From the NCBI GenBank assembly GCA_002699145.1, contig PABK01000028.1, positions 1 to 33,617 on the forward strand: DNA of 33,617 bases. The letters run 5' to 3'. The notes under the pieces were generated by a model. It was not told the DNA's origin. It saw nothing but the letters and a program-made list of their open reading frames with translations, and did no database searches. How positions within the stretch are numbered: position 1 is the first letter of the stretch; each line of letters begins with the position of its first letter. Below, piece after piece: positions 21,300 through 30,800 of this stretch. The position numbers were made by a program, and so were the translations under genes. The DNA comes from Halioglobus sp. (lineage in GTDB: Bacteria > Pseudomonadota > Gammaproteobacteria > Pseudomonadales > Halieaceae).

Positions 21300-22718
21300 T
21301 TGCCTGAACCACTTTGGCAACAATGCATCGACCAGCTGCGGGATGAACTCCCGTCACAGCAATTCAATACCTGGATCCGTCCGTTGCAGGCCAGCCGCAA
21401 CAGCCATTCACTCACCCTGCTGGCGCCCAATCGCTTCATCAAGGACTTTGTCGCCGAGAAGTATGCCCAGCGCATTCGCGAACTGGTGAGCAACCTGGAG
21501 CCGACCGCGCCGCTGCAACTGCAACTGGAAATCGGCGCCGGTCGCGCGCCGGAGCCCGCGCCAGCGGTGAGCGCCCCCCCGGCAGTCCCGCCCCCGGCCC
21601 TGTCCGGCGACGTGGTCAATGCCAGGCCCGCGCCGGCGGCGCGCCGCAACGGCGCCGCCCCGCCGCCCCGGGCGGAGGTGACCGGTTCGCTGCAACACGA
21701 GCATCACCTCGTGGACGCGTACACCTTCACCAGTTTCGTCGAGGGCAAGTCCAACCAGCTCGCCCTGGCCGCGGCGCAGCAGGTGGCGGAAAACCCGGGA
21801 GACTCCTACAATCCCCTCTTTCTCTACGGTGGGGTCGGCCTGGGCAAGACCCACCTGATGCACGCGGTGGGCAATGCGCTGAAACAACGCAACCCGGGCG
21901 CCAAGGTGGTGTACCTGCACTCCGAACGCTTTGTTGCGGACATGGTCAAGGCGCTGCAGCTCAATGCCATCAGCGATTTCAAGCGCTATTACCGCTCGGT
22001 GGATGCGCTGCTTATCGATGACATCCAGTTCTTCGCCAAGAAGGACCGTTCCCAGGAAGAATTTTTCCATACCTTCAATGCCCTGCTCGAGGGCGGCCAG
22101 CAGATGATTCTCACCTGTGACCGCTACCCGAAGGAAATCGACGGGCTGGAGGAGCGCCTCAAGTCCCGTTTTGGCTGGGGCCTGACCGTCGCGGTGGAGC
22201 CGCCGGAGCTGGAAACCAGGGTGGCCATCCTGATGAAAAAGGCCACCGAGGCGCAGGTCGACCTGCCCCCGGACGCGGCGTTTTTCATCGCTCAGCGCAT
22301 ACGCTCGAATGTACGTGAGCTGGAGGGGGCGCTGAAGCGGGTGATGGCGAGTGCTCACTTCGTCGGGCGGCAGATCGATATCGACCTGATCAAGGAGAGC
22401 CTCAAGGACCTGCTGGCGCTGCAGGACAAACAGGTCAGTATGGACAATATCCAGCGCACCGCCGCCGAGTACTACAAGATCAAGGTGTCCGACATGATGT
22501 CCAGGCGACGCAGCCGCTCCGTCGCGCGGCCGCGGCAGATGGCCATGGCCCTGTCCAAGGAGCTGACCAACCACAGCCTGCCGGAGATCGGCGACAGCTT
22601 CGGTGGCCGCGACCACACGACAGTTCTGCACGCATGCCGTAAAATCAAGGAACTTCGTGAAACGAACTCGGATATCCGCGAAGATTACAAGAACTTGCTG
22701 CGCTCGCTCACGACCTGA
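21300..22718 (+). CDS. dnaA: Chromosomal replication initiator DnaA
   Basis: AAA+ initiator that binds DnaA boxes and opens oriC. It has 472 residues: domain I (1-80), a Pro/Ala-rich linker domain II (about 82-125), an AAA+ core with GGVGLGKT (177-184) and LLIDD (237-241), and domain IV ending in the DNA-recognition motif [15 protein letters not shown]. The start is TTG at 21300 with AAGGGG about 7 bases upstream, giving [21 protein letters not shown], the normal N-terminus. A non-ATG start is common for dnaA and lowers expression. Confidence 0.99.
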   Translation: MPEPLWQQCIDQLRDELPSQQFNTWIRPLQASRNSHSLTLLAPNRFIKDFVAEKYAQRIRELVSNLEPTAPLQLQLEIGAGRAPEPAPAVSAPPAVPPPALSGDVVNARPAPAARRNGAAPPPRAEVTGSLQHEHHLVDAYTFTSFVEGKSNQLALAAAQQVAENPGDSYNPLFLYGGVGLGKTHLMHAVGNALKQRNPGAKVVYLHSERFVADMVKALQLNAISDFKRYYRSVDALLIDDIQFFAKKDRSQEEFFHTFNALLEGGQQMILTCDRYPKEIDGLEERLKSRFGWGLTVAVEPPELETRVAILMKKATEAQVDLPPDAAFFIAQRIRSNVRELEGALKRVMASAHFVGRQIDIDLIKESLKDLLALQDKQVSMDNIQRTAAEYYKIKVSDMMSRRRSRSVARPRQMAMALSKELTNHSLPEIGDSFGGRDHTTVLHACRKIKELRETNSDIREDYKNLLRSLTT

Positions 22719-22757
22719 GCGCGCCGGACAGGGCTGGCCCGGGCACGATCCGGAATG

Positions 22758-22780
22758 GCTATTTTTGTTATAAAAATAGC
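22758..22780 (+). promoter_or_regulatory. AT-rich perfect hairpin between dnaA and dnaN
   Basis: GCTATTTTT (22758-22766) and AAAAATAGC (22772-22780) form a perfect 9-bp stem with loop GTTAT. It has no GC-rich core, so it is a poor terminator. TTGTTA within it (22765-22770) followed by TATATA-like sequence at 22784-22793 could be a dnaN promoter, but spacing is imperfect. Confidence 0.45.
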
Positions 22781-22812
22781 TGTTATATATACCTTTAAGG
22801 AATAATACGTTT

Positions 22813-23922
22813 ATGAAGTTCAGCGTCTCGCGGGATACATTGCTCAAATCCCTGAACCTGGTCGCGGGCGTGGTAGAGCGGCGCCAGACCCTGCCCATTC
22901 TCGCCAATGTCCTGATGGTCCTGGAGAATGACCGCCTGTCACTCACCGGCACCGACCTCGAGGTGGAACTCGTCGGCCGGGTCCAGGTGCCCGCGGGCGC
23001 CGAGCCCGGTGAGGTGACTGTGCCGGCGCGCAAACTCACCGATATCTGCAAGTCCCTGCCAGAGGACAGCGATATCAGCTTCAGCGTGTCCGACGGCAAG
23101 GCGACGGTGAAGTCCGGGCGCAGCCGATTCACCCTGTCCACCCTGCCGGCGCGGGAGTTTCCCAACGTCGAGGACAGCATGGGCACACACCAGCTGACCT
23201 TGAAGCAGGGCCAGCTCAAGCGGCTCATCGATCGCACCGGGTTCGCCATGGCGCAGCAGGACGTGCGCTACTACCTCAACGGCATGCTGTGGGAACTGGA
23301 CGGGGAGCACCTGCGCGTGGTCGCCACCGACGGCCACCGCCTTGCCATGTGTAACCTGATGGACAAGGTGAAGGTCAAGGGAGATGGCGGTACCCAGGTC
23401 ATCCTGCCGCGCAAGGGGGTACTGGAGCTGGCCCGATTATTGCTGGATGACGAGGCGGACATTGAGATCATTATCGGCAGCAACCATATACGCGCGATGA
23501 CCGAGGATTTCACCTTTACCTCCAAGCTGGTCGATGGCAAGTTCCCCGATTACCAGCGGGTTCTGCCCCGCTCCCCCGACAAGGTTCTGCTGGGCTCGCG
23601 GCTGGACCTGCGCCAGGCCTTTACCCGAACCGCCATCCTGTCTAACGAAAAGTACCGCGGCGTGCGCCTGAAACTGTCCGCGGACACCCTGGATATCGTC
23701 GCCAACAACCCGGAGCAGGAGGAGGCGGAGGAAACCGTCCCTGTCACCTACGCTGGCGAGGCCATGGAAATCGGCTTCAACGTGAGCTACCTGCTCGATG
23801 TACTGGGCGTGCTCAGCGGGGAGCAGGTCAAGCTGTCCCTGGCCGACCCCAACAGCAGCGCCCTGCTGGAGGAGTCGGAGGAAGGCGACTCGCTCTACGT
23901 CGTCATGCCCATGCGTCTTTGA
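22813..23922 (+). CDS. dnaN: DNA polymerase III beta subunit (sliding clamp)
   Basis: Ring-shaped processivity clamp. The 369 residues fit the family (E. coli 366). It has three repeated clamp domains. Recognisable segments are the N-terminus MKFSVSRDTLLKSLNLVAGVVERRQTLP (over residues 1-28), the central RYYLNGMLWEL and VATDGHRLAMC, and the C-terminal YVVMPMRL that forms part of the partner-binding pocket. The ATG at 22813 has AAGGA about 11 bases upstream. It lies 94 bp after dnaA, and that gap holds an AT-rich hairpin. Confidence 0.99.
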   Translation: MKFSVSRDTLLKSLNLVAGVVERRQTLPILANVLMVLENDRLSLTGTDLEVELVGRVQVPAGAEPGEVTVPARKLTDICKSLPEDSDISFSVSDGKATVKSGRSRFTLSTLPAREFPNVEDSMGTHQLTLKQGQLKRLIDRTGFAMAQQDVRYYLNGMLWELDGEHLRVVATDGHRLAMCNLMDKVKVKGDGGTQVILPRKGVLELARLLLDDEADIEIIIGSNHIRAMTEDFTFTSKLVDGKFPDYQRVLPRSPDKVLLGSRLDLRQAFTRTAILSNEKYRGVRLKLSADTLDIVANNPEQEEAEETVPVTYAGEAMEIGFNVSYLLDVLGVLSGEQVKLSLADPNSSALLEESEEGDSLYVVMPMRL

Positions 23923-23953
23923 GGCATTCCGCCGCACCCGGGGAGTGGCCGTA

Positions 23954-25054
23954 GTGGCGCTGACCCAGGTGCAGATCGACCGTGTACGCAACCTGCGCGG
24001 GGTGCACCTCGAGGCCCTGCAGCGCGTCAACGTATTCTACGGCGCCAACGGCAGCGGCAAGACCAGTGTCCTGGAAGCCATTCACCTGCTGGGCATGGCC
24101 CGCTCGTTTCGCGGCAACAGCATACGTTCGCTGATAACCCACGGCGAAGATACCTGCACAGTGTTCGGCAGCGTCGCCCTGCCCGGGGCGGGCGCCCTCC
24201 CCCTGGGTATCCAGCGCAGCCGCAATGGCGAGGCGCAGATTCGACTCGGCGGCAAGACCGTGCGCACGGTCGCGGAACTGGCCGAACAGCTCCCCCTGCA
24301 GGTCATCAACGCCGACAGTTTCGGCCTGCTCACCGGCTCACCAGGAGCGCGCCGCCAGTTCCTGGACTGGGGAGTGTTCCACGTGGAACAACAGTTTTTC
24401 CCCCAGTGGCAGCGCTTCCAGCGCTGTATAAAACAGCGCAACATGCTGCTGCGCCGTGGTAAACTATCGCACCAGGAACTGGCCGTCTGGACACGCGACC
24501 TCGCACGTAGCGGCGCGGCCATCAACGAATTCAGGCAAGCCTACTTCGAGCAGCTGGCCCCGGGCTTTCAGCAGACCATGGCGCGGCTAGCGCCCTCCCT
24601 GGATACGCTGGAGTTGCGTTTTCGGCAGGGCTGGGACCACAAGCTGACCTACGCTGAGGCGCTCGAACAGGGCATCGCCACGGATAGGGAACAGGGCTTT
24701 ACCCACGCAGGACCCCAGCGCGCGGACATACGCGTTACCTCGGGCGGGCATCCCGCGGCGGAAACCCTGTCACGCGGGCAGCAGAAGCTGGTCGTTTGCG
24801 GCCTCAAGCTTGCCCAGGGGCAACTGATGTCGCAGTTGGGCCGCGGACAGTGCACCTACCTGATAGACGATCTGCCGTCGGAGCTAGACAGGAAGCACGG
24901 TGGCCTGGTGTGTGAATTGCTCGCGTCTATGGACGCCCAGGTATTCATTACCTGTGTAGAGCGGGACGAGATTCAGTCCGTCTGGCCGGACACAGGGGGT
25001 CTGGCCATGTTCCACGTGGAACATGGCAGGGTAAGCGCCAGCGGGTCGGCTTGA
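23954..25054 (+). CDS. recF: DNA gap-repair protein RecF
   Basis: SMC-like ATPase that promotes RecA loading at gaps with RecO and RecR. The GTG at 23954 with GGGGAG (23940-23945) upstream gives 366 residues starting MALTQVQIDRVRNLRGV, the family N-terminus. Upstream in-frame codons belong to the dnaN overlap region. The P-loop GANGSGKT is at 30-37, the ABC-type signature LSRGQQK and the Walker B segment TYLIDDLPSELD are near the C-terminus. The gene contains two complete parS sites, encoding FHVEQ and FHVEH. The second is in a tail beyond the conserved core. Confidence 0.97.
   Translation: MALTQVQIDRVRNLRGVHLEALQRVNVFYGANGSGKTSVLEAIHLLGMARSFRGNSIRSLITHGEDTCTVFGSVALPGAGALPLGIQRSRNGEAQIRLGGKTVRTVAELAEQLPLQVINADSFGLLTGSPGARRQFLDWGVFHVEQQFFPQWQRFQRCIKQRNMLLRRGKLSHQELAVWTRDLARSGAAINEFRQAYFEQLAPGFQQTMARLAPSLDTLELRFRQGWDHKLTYAEALEQGIATDREQGFTHAGPQRADIRVTSGGHPAAETLSRGQQKLVVCGLKLAQGQLMSQLGRGQCTYLIDDLPSELDRKHGGLVCELLASMDAQVFITCVERDEIQSVWPDTGGLAMFHVEHGRVSASGSA
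24375..24390. promoter_or_regulatory. parS centromere site 1 (inside recF)
   Basis: Perfect 16-bp palindrome TGTTCCACGTGGAACA, identical to the consensus ParB site used by Pseudomonas and most bacteria. It is read through as part of the RecF coding sequence. ParB encoded at 8009-8893 is the expected ligand. Confidence 0.95.
25008..25023. promoter_or_regulatory. parS centromere site 2 (near the recF 3' end)
   Basis: A second perfect TGTTCCACGTGGAACA, 633 bp from the first. The dyad extends three more bases on each side, giving a 22-bp perfect palindrome at 25005-25026. It lies about 3.9 kb from oriC, as expected for an origin-proximal segregation site. Confidence 0.95.
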
Positions 25055-27520
<2,466 letters not shown>

Positions 27521-27846
27521 GGGCTTACTGTTGGTTCGCACGCTATTTGAAAATTTCGCATGATAAATGAAAGGCGCGCAGCATATTTTTCTAAGCCAAT
27601 CAATATGTTAAAAGATGTTAACTAAATTCTGGGCAAGAATTGGGTTGGTTTTTTCGGGGTGGTCGATGTCGACCCCCTATGCCCTCGGAGCTTGTCGTCC
27701 AATCTAGATAAAAGAATGGAGGCGACGTGCTTTTGGGTTAATCTTTTGGTGTGGCGCGACCCGTTATCCTTTTGTCGTCATCGGTGATTCAAGGCCGCTG
27801 AGGGCACACTTATCATTAAACCCACTAAGGAAAGTAGGTTTATCTC
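27521..27846. other. Low-GC gap between gyrB and the helicase-nuclease gene
   Basis: 326 bp without a supportable gene. Base composition drops from the high GC of gyrB within about 20 bases of its stop, so this is the likely left junction of acquired DNA. It contains a short dyad GGTCGA-TG-TCGACC near 27660-27674. A TATCAT at 27811-27816 could be a -10 element for the next gene, but no convincing -35 precedes it. AAGGAAAGTAGG at 27827-27838 is the probable ribosome site. No tRNA, integrase or target-site duplication is visible. Confidence 0.5.
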
Positions 27847-30800
27847 ATGAGTCGCCTAAAACTCTCTTATCGAAATATTTCGACATACTCTCTGCCTGCA
27901 CAGCAGAACTCTTACCGTTTGTTCGAAAACCTTCGCCTCGGCTACGATGAGACCACAGAAGACGAAGACCATCCTATTCTTCGTGATTTGACGGTCAAGT
28001 TGGAATGCGAAGGAGGTGAGTTGCTTTCTGAAACATGGGAAATAGGTCAGATCTCACCAAGCCAATATGTTAAACTTCAAGATCGATCCCTCCGCTTTTC
28101 ACATGATTTTCTCATCAATCTATCTGATGAGATGCCTATCACATTCAGCTTTACTGTGTATGCGCAACAGAATCACAGCGCACCCCTGCTTAGCCAATCT
28201 GAAGAAATCACGGTTCTCCCAGCTAACTTCTGGGGTGGTGAGACAAGGCAGCCAGAATTACTGGCTTCTTTTGTTAAGCCAAATGGTGTCTACGTTGAGT
28301 CGCTGGTGAAACAAGTCACGGAGTTGCTTGAGGCAAATGGCCTTGGACGGCAAGCGGATGGATACCAGTCCAATACACGCGAAAAACCCTATGCAATGTC
28401 GGCGGCGCTTTGGAGCGTCATTTCAAGCCAGCGTATCTCTTACGTTTCTCCACCTCCGAGTTATGCGGAGCAAGGTCAGCTAGTTCGCCTTGCACCAGAT
28501 ATAAGCAATAGCAAAATGGGTGCTTGTCTTGACCTCTCCTTGCTCTTTGCAAGTTGCTTCGAGCTCATGGGACTTAATACCGTCGTAGCTCTAACCAACG
28601 ACCATGCTTTTGTGGGCGTATGGCTGATAGACAATATGTTTCCTCTCTTGACGAATGACGATCCCATGGAGCTGAGAAAGCGTGTCGACGCCAGGGATCT
28701 CATTCTGTTTGAGTCCACAATGGTTACGAATAGCACTGTTCCAACCTTCTTGCAGGCGTGTGACTACGCCAGAGCTCTTATCTCTGAAGACAATGAGGGA
28801 TCGTTTGTCTACGCCATTGATATTGCGCAGGCCAGAGCCCGGAAGATTAAACCTCTTGCAACTATAGAAGATCGAGCTGAGGAGATCACCTCTGACCAGA
28901 AGGACAGTTTAGAACTTCCGCCACCACCACCTCTTCCGCCAGTCAGCATGGACGAGCGAAAAGTGGACGAAACGCCTGAAACCCGGATCGATACTTGGCA
29001 GCGTAAACTCCTGGACCTGACTAAAAGGAATCCCCTCCTTTCATTCAAGGATCGATCGCAGGGTGTAAGGATTTTTTGTCCGGACATTGGCCAGATGGAG
29101 GATCAACTGGCAGACAATGCTCTCTTTACGTTCGAGTCTTCTGAGGTAAGCCCGGTTAATGACCGAGAAAGAAGCGCGGAATCGTTTCGATTGACAACGG
29201 GCGACGATATTCATGTTGAATACGCGACGAGACAGCTCGAAAAAAACATCCTGATTGCAAATATGCCCAGCAAGAAGGTAGAGACCACACTAATTAACTT
29301 GTTCAGAAAGGCCAAAAACGACCTAGAGGAAGGCGGTGCAAATACCTTATTCCTAGCTCTCGGAATGCTGTCTTGGAAGGAAACTCCACACGATGCTAAG
29401 TCTTACAAGGCACCATTAATTCTTATTCCAGTTCAACTTGAAAGAAAAAGTGCCAGGGCACCAATCAAATTAAGACAGCTGCAGGATGATGAGCCGCTAT
29501 TTAATTTAACGTTAATAGAATTTCTGAATACAGAACACGCAATAGATTTGTCGTATCTCAGAGACGAGCTGCCCGAAGATGAGTCAGGTGTTGATGTATC
29601 TCTCGTTTGGCGGAATGTTAGAGAAGCAATTGCGGAGCAGCCTGGCTTTGAGCTTGTTGAAGAGTGTGTGCTGGCATCATTTTCTTTCGCGAAGTACTTG
29701 ATGTGGAAAGATCTGAGAGATCGAATTCAAGACCTCAAGGAGAATCCATTTGTGGCTCACTTGGTCGATAAGCCACAGGAAGCCTACCAGCAAGACGCGT
29801 CCTTTATCTTGAGAGACCAACTTGATCAGAAGATTGACCCGAAAGATATTTACCTCCCACTGAATTGCGACAGCTCTCAGATGGTAGCTGTAGAAGCTAG
29901 TTCTAGGCAGCAAGACTTTGTTCTCGAGGGGCCGCCGGGTACAGGTAAGTCAGAAACAATCGCCAACATGATTGCCAATAATCTGGCCAAAAGTCGCAAG
30001 GTGCTTTTTGTTGCTGAGAAGATTGCTGCATTGCATGTGGTCTATAGACGATTGGAAAAGATACACCTTGACCCCTTTGTTCTGGAGTTGCACTCAAACA
30101 AAGCGAATAAAAAAGCTGTGTTAGACCAATTACGTAGGTCGGCTGACAAGCGGAGTGAAAAGAGCTCGGATGAATGGCTTGTCGCAGCTAATGACTTACG
30201 TACCAAGAGAGACAGACTCAATGTTTTCGTAACGGCTCTTCACGAGGATTCCGAGTTTGGAATTTCGCCGCGAGCGGCTATCGCGAGAGTTGCGGGTTAT
30301 CAGAACAGTAGGAAGGTTGAGCTCACCTGGGGTATGAGCTTGGAAGATTCCCCCGTAAGGGGTGTGCAGGGATATGAAGATTTTAAATACGTTGCCAAAG
30401 CTGCAGGAATTGCTTTCGGGGATGTTTGTAACTTAGATGCGAGCTCTTTTAAACTAGTCGATGCCATCTCTTGGTCATATTCTTGGCAGAACAGCTTTGT
30501 TGCTGCCGCGAATTCATTTATTGCTAGCGTCGAAGAGTCAGCACCCGTACTGCGGGCATTTGCTGACCATTTCAGTGTTGATCTACAGAGTCCTACATTC
30601 GCTCAGCTCAAACAGCTAGGGGCTTTGTCTGAATTAGTTGCAATCGCTTTAGAGCAGCCCATCGAATTCGCATTGGGCCCAGATGTAACGAAAAAGCTCG
30701 ATAGTCTGGGGAAGTTAGCTGAAGGAAAGTCAGCACTTGACGCTAGTCTAACGAAGATAGCTCATGGCGCATCGGCACCTCTATTGGCGAAGACGCCGGT

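Noticed and set aside
23798-23953. Upstream start of recF inside dnaN
   Set aside because: The added 52 residues are an out-of-frame translation of dnaN; GTG 23954 with GGGGAG gives the family N-terminus.
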